Positions 46,501-53,047 of a stretch of DNA of 64,000 nt are shown piece after piece. Positions within the stretch are counted from its first letter, which is position 1. The number at the start of each line of letters is the position of its first letter. A program made the translations under genes and the position numbers. The DNA is from Acrocarpospora pleiomorpha. GTDB lineage: Bacteria; Actinomycetota; Actinomycetes; Streptosporangiales; Streptosporangiaceae. Location: assembly GCF_009687885.1 (NCBI RefSeq), contig NZ_BLAF01000008.1:124001-188000 (forward strand), written 5' to 3'. Under the pieces are notes generated by a model that was not told the origin of the DNA, searched no databases, and was given only the letters and a program-made list of their open reading frames with translations.

Positions 46501-46634
46501 GCCTCGTCGAGCGGGCCGATGAGCCGGGCGGTGTGGGAGAGATGGTAGGTGGGATCGGCCGGATCGACCTGCTGCAGAAACCAGAGGCGTTCCTGGTCGG
46601 CGGAGAGCGGAAGCCGGTTCACCTCGGCAGACAT
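43554..46634 (-). CDS. NRPS module C-A-PCP, predicted glycine (first copy)
   Basis: A 1026-residue module. C domain active motif HHIVADGRS (132-140); A domain with YTSGSTGRPKG, YGPTETTIW, YRTGDRVRW and NGKLDRRAL; carrier LGGHS with Ser967, then an acidic tail rich in Ser, Glu and Leu that may dock. By-eye code D-I-L-Q-L-G-V-I-W fits glycine. ATG 8 nt after AAGGAG, 26 bp downstream of the condensation-like gene and presumably in the same transcript. It is nearly a twin of the module at 37239-40310. Confidence 0.93.
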   Translation of the reverse strand: MSAEVNRLPLSADQERLWFLQQVDPADPTYHLSHTARLIGPLDEAALARAFQEIVARHEALRARFPAVDGSPFQVIDPPGGFELETLTCEGPVDALVAELAARPFDLAGDRLIRVTLIGTGSEEHVLSVVMHHIVADGRSIGILLGELSALYSAFCKGEPGTLPPLRARWADFVRAETADAESLAYWKDQLADAPPLNLSTDHRRPVVASPDSALVRHKLRGPLVTRFSAVAAAARCTPFMALMAAYQALLAANSGQYDFCVGFPTAGRDGQEDDQLIGYFASVAVLRSDLSGDPTFLELMHRTRSRLMTALRHRKLPLESLLTALDIERDLSRPPLFQTTFGMTYDASDQAIRLAGLQTDWLETGFTHSPYELKLDIFEHGSEWLMMLVYNRDLFDAETIERFARDFESLLSRIADDPQVRLSQLTAPSGAERDRLVHDWNRVAPPARTLFPDLFQEQVGLRPEAIAVSCGPTRLTYAELDRRADELAAQLDVRPGDRVAVCLPRSVESLVALLAVQRTGAAYVPLDPDYPAARLAFVLADCGASVVLASRETAAILPAHTVRTVLVDEPGLARDFRRMRVRGEDTAYVLYTSGSTGRPKGVAVPHAALGNLLAAMADLVGATSQDVWLALTSLSFDISALELYLPLATGGRVEIADADTAADGFRQVQLIQQAGITHVQATPSGWRVLLECGLRDPALTALVGGEALSGELASRLRATVDRLFNVYGPTETTIWSTAWPVPASPEEIRIGAPIRGTQVYVVGNHLELVRQGVPGELLIGGAGVAHGYLGRPSLTAERFVPDPYGPPGGRLYRTGDRVRWDADRSLEFLGRGDNQVKLRGHRIELGEVEAACEALPGVVAAVVAVHEENLVAYLVGDADSDWVRADLAERLPSYLVPAWFIRLEALPLTPNGKLDRRALPAPQAPETKFVAPSGDAEELVADIWRELLDLERVSAADDFFRLGGHSLLAVRVAARLRAIAGVELPIMTMFTHRTVAELAAELEERLLSELSELSEEEAERLLDRL

Positions 46635-46660
46635 CGGCAGATCTCCTTTTGAACGTACGC

Positions 46661-47917
46661 CTATCCGGCTGCCGCGCCCGCCACAACGAGCGATTCCATC
46701 TCGCGAAGCAGAGTCTCCAGATCCCCGGCCCGGAGATAGTGCGTATCGGCGGTGGCCATCACCTTGAGCTGTCCCGGGTTCCCGGTCACATGCACGCAGA
46801 ACCGGCAGTTGAGCTCGTCAAGCCCGCTCTCCGCCTTCACCACGGTCTCGCCCGGCTCAGCCCCGCCCGGGAGCGGCACCCCAGTGGTCTCCGCCGCCCG
46901 CTGATCGTTGAAGCAGCACAGCGGATCGGCTCCGGCGAGCCGGACGTTGAGCGCCGCCTGGTCGTAATAGGCATGCCGGTATGCCCGCAACGCGGCGGCC
47001 CTGGCCCCCGCCATCACCTGATTGAAGTCGGCCTGCCCGGAGTCGACCACGAGCAGCCCCAGCTGGGCGAGCGAGGTGACCACCTCACTGTGCCTGGCCA
47101 GAAAACGGTTGTTGACCAGCGGCGTCATCGCCGACCTCGGCCGCCCGGCCGCCCGGCCCACCAGCACGCAGGCGGCCACCAGCAGGATGGTGGACCCGTT
47201 GACGCCGTAACGCTGCGCCAGCACGCGGGAGGCCCGGTCCATGGCAGGCGAGAAGATCGCCGCCCGCTGGTAGCGCGGGCCGTCGGCGGGTTCGTGCCGC
47301 CGGTCCAGCAGCGGCCCGCCGAGGGACTGCGCCGCCCAGAACTCCATCGCCCGTTCGCTGCGGGACACATCCTGCCCCGACTGCGCGGCGACCAGCTCGC
47401 GCAACTGCTCCGCCTCGCCGGGCGGCGCCCCGCGCAGCAGGGTCAGGCGCAGATCCCTGGCGACCAGGTCAGCCGCGTACCCGTCCGCGGCGACGTGGCA
47501 GAAGACCAGCACTACCTCGCGCACCCGGCCGTCCGACACCACCAGGGCCACCCGGAGCGGCCAGTCCGAGCTGAACTCGAACCGCACCCCCACCAGCCGT
47601 TCCTCCTCGGCGGCCGACTCGACGATCTCGACCGGTATCGCCCCGCCACCCGCCACCACCTGGTACGGCTCCGCGCCGACACCTTGCCGTACCCGGGTGC
47701 GCAACGAGTCGTGCCGGGCCACCACGACGCCCAGCGCGGCCACCACCGTGGCCACGTCCGCGGCGGGCGCCCCGCGTGGAACCGGCACCACCCTGCTGAA
47801 GTTGAAGTACCGATCCCCGGACGGGCCGACCTGTCGGATCGCCTCCCAGATGGAGCGCTGCCCCCAGGCGAGCGGGCCGGTCCACTCGTCCTGGCCGGTG
47901 TCGAACGCGGCGTGCAT
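46661..47917 (-). CDS. Stand-alone condensation-like protein with altered first active-site His
   Basis: A 418-residue member of the condensation/acyltransferase superfamily. The core motif reads CHVAADGYA: the first His of HHxxxDG is Cys, while the second, catalytic His and the Asp-Gly are kept. Other C-domain landmarks are weak (VVARHDSLRTRV near the N-terminus; LVNNRFLARHSEVV). It starts 5 bp after the stop of the C-PCP gene. It may carry out acyl transfer, offloading or a non-peptide condensation on the loaded carrier of its neighbour, or be an inactive partner. A relic of a second copy exists at 41543-41657. Confidence 0.75.
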   Translation of the reverse strand: MHAAFDTGQDEWTGPLAWGQRSIWEAIRQVGPSGDRYFNFSRVVPVPRGAPAADVATVVAALGVVVARHDSLRTRVRQGVGAEPYQVVAGGGAIPVEIVESAAEEERLVGVRFEFSSDWPLRVALVVSDGRVREVVLVFCHVAADGYAADLVARDLRLTLLRGAPPGEAEQLRELVAAQSGQDVSRSERAMEFWAAQSLGGPLLDRRHEPADGPRYQRAAIFSPAMDRASRVLAQRYGVNGSTILLVAACVLVGRAAGRPRSAMTPLVNNRFLARHSEVVTSLAQLGLLVVDSGQADFNQVMAGARAAALRAYRHAYYDQAALNVRLAGADPLCCFNDQRAAETTGVPLPGGAEPGETVVKAESGLDELNCRFCVHVTGNPGQLKVMATADTHYLRAGDLETLLREMESLVVAGAAAG

Positions 47918-47922
47918 GCGGG

Positions 47923-49404
47923 TCAGGCCCCCGAATGGATCGATGCTTGGGCGACCGCCTCGGCCACACCCTCCACGGTCGGGTTGTCGAAGAACACGTC
48001 TATGGGCAGCTCCACGCCGTACTGCTTGTCGATCCTGGCGATGATGTTGATGATCGACATCGAGTGCCCGCCCAGGTCGAACAGATCCTCGTGCGGGCCG
48101 ACATGCTTGAGGCGGAGCACGTCGCACCAGATCCGGGTCACGGCTTCGACGATCTCCGGGGGCGCGGCCGCGGCGACGGCGGCGGGCCCGGCCGGCTGCG
48201 CCTGGCTGGTACGGGCCCCCGAAGACGGCAGGACGAGCTCCGACACGGGAGTGTCCGGCGACTGGCCGAGCACCGCCCGCAGGTCGGCCGCGACCAGCGC
48301 CGCGTCCTCGCCGGAGAGCACCCGCGGGTCGTACCGGAGCCAGGCGTCGAGCGTGCCAGGCCCTTCGACGGCCTGCAGGTGCAGCGCGCCGCGGGCGCCG
48401 CCGTTGAACATCGCCCAGTCCACGTCGACCGTCAGGCCGGCGAAGTCGGGGTCGGGTCCGCGCCGCCGGTAACTCACCGAGACCGGCGTGAGCGAGCCGC
48501 GCGGCGACAGACCGCCGAGCGCCCGCGCCAGCGGCACCTCACCGAAGGCGTAGACGGCGCGCAACTCGTCGCGCACCTGGTGGGCGAGCTCGCGGAAGGT
48601 GCCGCCCGGCACGGGCCTGGCCACCACGGGCAGCTCGTTGACCAGCAGGCCCACCGTTTCCGCGGTGTCCGGCCCGCGGGTGGACAGGTCCACCGAGATG
48701 ATCGGCTCGCGGGCGCCGTACTGGTGCAGCAGCGCGTGCAGCGCGGTCAGGAGGAGTTCGAATGTGGTCACGCCCAGGTCGCCCAGGTCGGGGAGACCGG
48801 ACAGCGCCGCCACGCTCGCGCCAGGACCGGGACGCCGGGACGCGGTGGTCTCGCCGCCCGGCGTGAAGACCTCGAACTGGTCGCGCCATCGCGCCTTCCA
48901 GAAGGTTTCGGCCGCAGGAAGCGCCTCCTCGACCCGCTCGCGTTCGGCCTGGATCACCTCGCCGTACGGCGGCGCGGCGGGCGCCAACGGACGTCCGGAA
49001 TACAGGGCGGCGAGGTCCCGGACCAGGATGTCCTTCGACATGCCGTCGAAGACCAGGTGGTGGGCGACGAACAGCAGGCGGTGCCGGTCCGGCCCGGTCT
49101 CCGTCAGGGTGAACCGGGCGAGCGGTCCCCAGCGGACGTCGAAATCCAGCGGCTGCTCCGTACCGTGCGCCACGGTCGGCGGAATGTCCGCTCGGACGAT
49201 CAGCAGCTCGCCGTCGTCCTCCTGGAACGCGGCACCGAGGAGCTCGTGCCGGTCCAGTACGGCCGCGCATGCCGCGAGCAGCGTGGGAACGTCGAGCGGT
49301 CCCTCGAAAGTGATCGCCAGCGGCATCTGGTAGGCGGTGCCTGATCCGGCCAACTCGTTGATCCACATGCCCCGCTGTAAAGGTGAGGCGGGGTTCCGGG
49401 GCAT
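47923..49404 (-). CDS. NRPS C-PCP protein without adenylation domain (first gene of block 1)
   Basis: A 493-residue protein. The condensation domain has an intact HHLVFDGMS motif; the carrier domain has LGGHS with Ser448. No A domain is present, so the carrier must be loaded in trans by another A domain or receive an acyl group. Being promoter-proximal, with a starter-like C domain, it may take the first acyl or aminoacyl unit. ATG at 49404 follows GGAGG by 6 nt; the frame is open to 49608 but that part lies across the operator and promoter and is not coding. Confidence 0.87.
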   Translation of the reverse strand: MPRNPASPLQRGMWINELAGSGTAYQMPLAITFEGPLDVPTLLAACAAVLDRHELLGAAFQEDDGELLIVRADIPPTVAHGTEQPLDFDVRWGPLARFTLTETGPDRHRLLFVAHHLVFDGMSKDILVRDLAALYSGRPLAPAAPPYGEVIQAERERVEEALPAAETFWKARWRDQFEVFTPGGETTASRRPGPGASVAALSGLPDLGDLGVTTFELLLTALHALLHQYGAREPIISVDLSTRGPDTAETVGLLVNELPVVARPVPGGTFRELAHQVRDELRAVYAFGEVPLARALGGLSPRGSLTPVSVSYRRRGPDPDFAGLTVDVDWAMFNGGARGALHLQAVEGPGTLDAWLRYDPRVLSGEDAALVAADLRAVLGQSPDTPVSELVLPSSGARTSQAQPAGPAAVAAAAPPEIVEAVTRIWCDVLRLKHVGPHEDLFDLGGHSMSIINIIARIDKQYGVELPIDVFFDNPTVEGVAEAVAQASIHSGA

Positions 49405-49472
49405 CCATAACCTCCATCGGACGGGGGGTCGCCCGTACCAGAGCCTTCGAGAACGCCTGCGCGCCCGTGTCG

Positions 49473-49488
49473 TGGGAACGCTCCCACG
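49473..49488. promoter_or_regulatory. CebR-like operator at block 1
   Basis: GTGGGAACGCTCCCAC, the same 16-mer as at block 2. It starts 10 nt downstream of the predicted -10, 70 bp before the C-PCP start codon. Confidence 0.78.
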
Positions 49489-49498
49489 GCCAGAACGA

Positions 49499-49527
49499 GA
49501 GTAGGATCCGGACCCCCAAGCGTCAAG
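49499..49527 (-). promoter_or_regulatory. Promoter of NRPS block 1
   Basis: Minus strand -35 TTGACG (49527-49522), 17-bp spacer, -10 TACTCT (49504-49499). The spacer shares GTCCGGATCC-like sequence with the block 2 promoter. Confidence 0.75.
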
Positions 49528-49734
49528 GTCGTCTTCAGGCCTGGTGACGCTTGCCGGCGCGGGAAATTGAGTCACCCTGGGCATGCGCCGCGGACCAGGA
49601 ACTTCCACGCCGCAACGCCGGGATGTCCTGGGAATCTTGGATTTGCGAATTTCTGCGCCTTATAGAGAATTACTCTTCCCGTGCCGCGAAAGTCGATTAG
49701 CTCCTTCTCGTACAAACGCTGGGCAATGACAGAA

Positions 49735-49760
49735 TCCCTCCACCGGCACGGGTGGAGGGA
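49735..49760 (-). terminator. Stem-loop terminator after the secreted repeat gene
   Basis: A perfect 10-bp stem TCCCTCCACC / GGTGGAGGGA with a 6-nt loop, 15 bp beyond the stop codon. Confidence 0.8.
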
Positions 49761-49775
49761 CTCTGGGTCAGGAAA

Positions 49776-50675
49776 TCAGCCCGGCGGGAAATTGCCGTTC
49801 TTGGCGACCGGCAGGGCCAATTGGCTGGCGCCGGTGAGGGTGGCCTGCTCGACCGGGAGCCCGGCGAGCACGGGATTGATGTGCCGCAGGGTCAGCGAAA
49901 CCGTGGGCAGGGCCGGGGTGACGAGGTCGAACTTCTCCAAGTCGATCCACCGGACGATGTTGAACACCTCGGCCGGGATGTTGTCCCCGGCCTTCTGCAC
50001 CGGGACGCACAGCTGGCGGGCGTAGAGGACCTGCGCGCCGTGCGTGGGGATTATCGGGGTCAGGACGGGGTTGAGCTGGCGCAACGACAACTGCTGGTTC
50101 AGCGGGTTGTTGGGGGTGATGGCATAGCACTTGAGGTCGATGTGGCGGATGAGCGACAGCACCTCAGCGGGCGGGACCACGTTGTTCTTGATGACCGGCA
50201 CGCACAGTTGCTGTGGGGTGTTCATGGAGATCTGCGTGCGCGGCAGGGTCTGGAACAGCGGGTTGAGATGGCTGAGCACGAGCCCCGTGGTCACCGTGGT
50301 GCCGGAGATCTTGTAGCAGGCCAGGTCGATGTACCTGATGAAATCGATCGCGGGCGACGGCGCCATCTGGGTGTTCTTGGCGACCGGGACGCACAGCTGC
50401 TCACGCTGGCCGAGGGTGACGGTCTCGATCGGCAGGTTGCCGAGCACGGGGTTGATGTGCCGCAGCGTGAGCGTGGTGGCGGGCGGCTGGTACGGGTTGG
50501 TCTTGAAGCATTCGAGGTCCAGGAAGGCGGTCAGATCCTTCGGCGTCGGCAGCGCGAGGGCGGAGGCGGGCGGCACGCAGAGGAATGCCACGGCGAGCAC
50601 CGCGACGGCGGCGGACGTGAGGCGCCGGAGTATCGATTTTCTACGCCCGTGAATTCCGGTTACGGCTCGGTCCAT
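49776..50675 (-). CDS. Secreted protein made of four degenerate repeats
   Basis: A 299-residue exported protein of unknown function. The signal peptide has core AAVAVLAVAFLCVPP with likely cleavage after ASA. The mature part consists of about four repeats of 60-66 residues. Each has a leucine-rich start (LTLRHINPVL), then QLCVPVAKN, then a IRYIDLACY-like block; a half repeat (FLDLECF) opens the series and the last repeat is cut short after PVAKNGNFPPG. Two conserved Cys per repeat (one in LCVPV, one in DLxCY) suggest disulfides. The fourth repeat has lost the first Cys (LALPV). GGAGG precedes the ATG by 4 nt. Confidence 0.78.
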   Translation of the reverse strand: MDRAVTGIHGRRKSILRRLTSAAVAVLAVAFLCVPPASALALPTPKDLTAFLDLECFKTNPYQPPATTLTLRHINPVLGNLPIETVTLGQREQLCVPVAKNTQMAPSPAIDFIRYIDLACYKISGTTVTTGLVLSHLNPLFQTLPRTQISMNTPQQLCVPVIKNNVVPPAEVLSLIRHIDLKCYAITPNNPLNQQLSLRQLNPVLTPIIPTHGAQVLYARQLCVPVQKAGDNIPAEVFNIVRWIDLEKFDLVTPALPTVSLTLRHINPVLAGLPVEQATLTGASQLALPVAKNGNFPPG

Positions 50676-51071
50676 TGTGCCTCCAAAATCTGGGGGTGAG
50701 CCTTCTTATCGCCGAGTGTGTGCCGCCGTGGCCGGACTTTCAATGTCGCTTTTCGTACGCAAAATTCGGACCGCCGGACCGGGGAGTTAACATCAGGCAT
50801 TAAATCGTTGTTAGCTCGATGTTAACTGGAACTCAGCGGATTTACTGAGGCTCTATCAGCCTGATAGCGCAGGTCGTCAGAAGCATGTACGGGACAGGTG
50901 GTCCTGATCTCGGTTTCTGAAACTTTCATCAGCTGGATGAAGCGGGGATTTGGGCGCGCTTGAATTTGCGTCGAAGCGTCTGCCACATCGCAGCGATCCC
51001 GCATTCAGGGCACCGACACATGTTCCCGATCACGGCCCGGCTGCGCTCTGCGGCAGGTGCTGGGCTCTAGC
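50676..51071. other. Palindrome-rich intergenic region
   Basis: About 395 bp between divergent genes. It holds a series of inverted repeats: AGTTAACATC / GATGTTAACT (50785-50827), CTCAG / CTGAG (50832-50849), CTATCAG-C-CTGATAG (50853-50867) and TTCATC-AGCTG-GATGAA (50925-50941). A degenerate SOS-like site CGAC-ACAT-GTTC is at 51014-51025. No gene is supported. Confidence 0.6.
50785..50827. repeat. Inverted repeat AGTTAACATC / GATGTTAACT
   Basis: Perfect 10-bp arms with a 23-nt spacer, about 110 bp upstream of the secreted repeat gene. It could be an operator or a transcript-end structure; no other copy was noticed in the window. Confidence 0.6.
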
Positions 51072-51740
51072 ATGTCGCAGGTGACCGCCTACGACGATGC
51101 TGACATGTTCGAATACCTGGACCCCTCGGTCTTGTCGCAGCGCCAGCAGCGGATCCTGGCCACGATCCGGGACTGGGTGGTCAGGTACGGATACCCGCCG
51201 AGCACCCGTGAGATCGGCCACGCGGTCGGGCTGCGCTCGCCCTCGTCGGTGTCGAAACACCTCAAAATCCTGGAAGAGCAGGGCTTCCTCCGCCGGGGCA
51301 CGGCGATGACCAGGCCAATCGACGTCCGGCTGTTCCTGCGCGCCTCCGCGCCGCAACCTGCCGCCGACCTGGTAAGCGTGCCCGTGGTAGGCGACATCGC
51401 CGCAGGCACTCCCATCCTGGCCGAGGAGTACGCGGACGACGCGCTGACCCTGCCCCGCGACCTCACCGGCCGGGGCACCGTGTTCGGCCTGCGGGTGCGG
51501 GGCGATTCGATGATCGACGCAGCGATCTGCGACGGCGACATCGTCGTGATCCGGCAACAGCCCGAGGCGCACTCGGGTCAGATCGTCGCCGCGATGATCG
51601 ACGGCGAGGCGACCGTCAAGGTGTACCGCCGACGCGGCGGGCATGTCGTTCTCGAACCGCGCAACCCCGCCTACGACGTCATCGACGGCGACGGCGCCGT
51701 GGTGCTGGGCATCGTGGTGTCGGTCCTGCGCAGCGTTTGA
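51072..51740 (+). CDS. lexA: LexA-type SOS repressor
   Basis: A 222-residue LexA homologue. The N-terminal winged helix has LSQRQQRILATIRDWVVRYG, PPSTREIGHAVGLRSPSSVSKHL and LEEQGFL. The self-cleavage site is in VGDIAAGTPIL (Ala-Gly bond), the catalytic Ser in RGDSMIDAAICDGD and the Lys in EATVKVY. All parts for RecA-stimulated self-cleavage are present. ATG at 51072 is chosen, with an in-frame ATG at 51057 as alternative. A clear actinobacterial SOS box is not visible; only a degenerate half-site lies at 51014. It may be a paralogue of a main LexA elsewhere. Confidence 0.9.
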   Translation: MSQVTAYDDADMFEYLDPSVLSQRQQRILATIRDWVVRYGYPPSTREIGHAVGLRSPSSVSKHLKILEEQGFLRRGTAMTRPIDVRLFLRASAPQPAADLVSVPVVGDIAAGTPILAEEYADDALTLPRDLTGRGTVFGLRVRGDSMIDAAICDGDIVVIRQQPEAHSGQIVAAMIDGEATVKVYRRRGGHVVLEPRNPAYDVIDGDGAVVLGIVVSVLRSV

Positions 51741-51795
51741 GGACCCCGTCCAGAACAACGGGGATCCGGCCTGAGTTATCAGCCGGTCGAAGCGT

Positions 51796-52380
51796 TCAGG
51801 CGATGGATGGTTGCGCCTGCCGCTCTTCGAGCAGCGGCCGGAGCTGGACGAACGCCACCAGATATCCGATTCCGCTGATCGGAAGCAGATCCAGGCTCAC
51901 GACCGGCAGGAGGCTGCTCGCCAGGATCACGCCCACGCTCCACCAGGGCACTGTGCGGGAGTAGGCGAGCATCGCGAAGAGCACGAACAGCCCGACGTAC
52001 AGCAACTGCGGACCCACCTGGTAGAAGGCGAGGTCGGCGCCCGGGATGGAACGGAACTCACGGCTGAGTTCGCTCATTTCCGGTCTGTCCGCCGCGAGCA
52101 GCCCCTGCACGATGTCGGCCACAAACTGGACGACCGCCGCCACCAGACCGACGAGCGTGACGGCGACGGCGGCCTCCCTGCCCCAACCCGGGGACAGGAG
52201 CCGTCGCATGCCCAGAATGACGAAGACCAGCAGCCCCAGGCCGATGAGGTTGGCCAGGTGGGAGGCTTGCCAGTCCAGGCCGGGGCCGTACTCCCCGTCG
52301 AGCCGGCCGATGAGTCTGATCAGGCCATAGGCGACCACGCACAGCGGCGCCACCACGGTCGCGAACCTTGCGATTCTCAT
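51796..52380 (-). CDS. Multi-pass membrane protein of unknown function
   Basis: A 194-residue protein with about six hydrophobic segments, for example FATVVAPLCVVAYGLIRLI, LIGLGLLVFVILGM, AVTLVGLVAAVVQFVADIV and LLYVGLFVLFAMLAY. I do not recognise a family motif. The ATG at 52380 starts directly with basic residues and the first helix; the longer frame from 52416 adds a polar leader. It is divergent from the cold-shock gene. Confidence 0.65.
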   Translation of the reverse strand: MRIARFATVVAPLCVVAYGLIRLIGRLDGEYGPGLDWQASHLANLIGLGLLVFVILGMRRLLSPGWGREAAVAVTLVGLVAAVVQFVADIVQGLLAADRPEMSELSREFRSIPGADLAFYQVGPQLLYVGLFVLFAMLAYSRTVPWWSVGVILASSLLPVVSLDLLPISGIGYLVAFVQLRPLLEERQAQPSIA

Positions 52381-52694
52381 GGCTCGATGGTGAAAGCGCC
52401 GACCCGCCCGAGGCATCGGGGTTCACCCTCACCGTCCCCCGACACCACCCTTAACCACCAAGCCGGGGTCGGCGCTATTCTGCACCGGAGCTACGGACGC
52501 CGTGACGCGCCGTGATACTGTCGATTTCAGTTGCGGTTGTGGTTTCCAACGACTTCAGGTGCCCTCACCAGCATTCTGCGCTGGTGGTGGCACTTTTTTG
52601 TTGCCGGTGCTTTTTCCGGACGGGGAAATCATCGCGGCGACGTGAGGCTTGCACAGTGCGAGTCTTCCGGGCACGGCCCCGAAGGAGATGCAAT
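52381..52694. other. Leader region of the cold-shock gene
   Basis: About 310 bp without a gene. An extended -10 (TGA-TACTGT, 52513-52521) would give a transcript with a 5' leader of roughly 165 nt that includes the hairpin at 52559-52599. I see no further gene. Confidence 0.5.
52559..52599 (+). terminator. Terminator-like hairpin in the cold-shock leader
   Basis: GTGCC-CT-CACCAGC, a 7-nt loop, then GCTGGTG-GT-GGCAC followed by TTTTTT: a 12-bp stem with a 2-nt internal loop and a true U-tract, rare at this GC content. It lies 95 bp upstream of the csp start, with no plus-strand gene close before it, so it may be an attenuator. Confidence 0.7.
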
Positions 52695-52898
52695 ATGGCT
52701 ACTGGCACCGTGAAGTGGTTCAACGCGGAAAAGGGTTTCGGCTTCATCGAGCAGGACGGCGGCGGCGCTGACGTCTTCGCCCACTACTCGAACATCGCCG
52801 CCCAGGGCTTTCGCGAGCTCCAGGAAGGCCAGAAGGTGACCTTCGACGTCACGCAAGGCCAGAAGGGGCCGCAGGCGGAGAACATCGTTCCCGCCTAA
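52695..52898 (+). CDS. Cold-shock protein (CspA family)
   Basis: A 67-residue single OB-fold nucleic-acid-binding protein. RNP1 is KGFGFIEQ and RNP2 is [26 protein letters not shown] is the usual start. It binds RNA or single-stranded DNA and acts as a chaperone or antiterminator. The ATG follows AAGGAG. It is monocistronic, with a terminator-like leader hairpin and its own strong terminator. Confidence 0.96.
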   Translation: MATGTVKWFNAEKGFGFIEQDGGGADVFAHYSNIAAQGFRELQEGQKVTFDVTQGQKGPQAENIVPA

Positions 52899-52916
52899 CG
52901 CTGAAGCACTACATAG

Positions 52917-52948
52917 TTGGGGCCCGCGCCTGAAGGTGCGGGCCCCAA
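52917..52948 (+). terminator. Stem-loop terminator after the cold-shock gene
   Basis: TTGGGGCCCGC / GCGGGCCCCAA, a perfect 11-bp stem, 18 bp after the stop. Confidence 0.85.
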
Positions 52949-53018
52949 CGCATGTGGGCACCCACATCCCGGCCGGTACGCCGCGTCCTGTGCGGAGTAC
53001 GGCGGGCTCCTTGTGGAG

Positions 53019-53045
53019 TGCATACTGAATATGCATACTTAGTAT
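53019..53045. promoter_or_regulatory. Two overlapping palindromes upstream of padR (likely autoregulatory operator)
   Basis: TGCATA-N5-TATGCA (53019-53035) and ATACT-T-AGTAT (53035-53045), sharing one base and ending 2 bp before the padR start codon. The ATAC/GTAT half-sites resemble known PadR operators. Confidence 0.7.
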
Positions 53046-53047
53046 CC

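Larger units (their letters stand above)
49405..49775. other. Regulatory region upstream of NRPS block 1
   Basis: About 370 bp without a gene. It contains the block 1 operator and promoter (separate entries), then about 200 bp in which I see nothing, then the terminator of the secreted repeat gene. Confidence 0.6.

Noticed and set aside
50822..51004. Minus-strand frame of 60 codons in the palindrome-rich region
   Set aside because: No recognisable family and it spans the inverted repeats; not enough support.
51014..51025. SOS box upstream of lexA
   Set aside because: CGAC-ACAT-GTTC has only one good half-site; two mismatches in the other.
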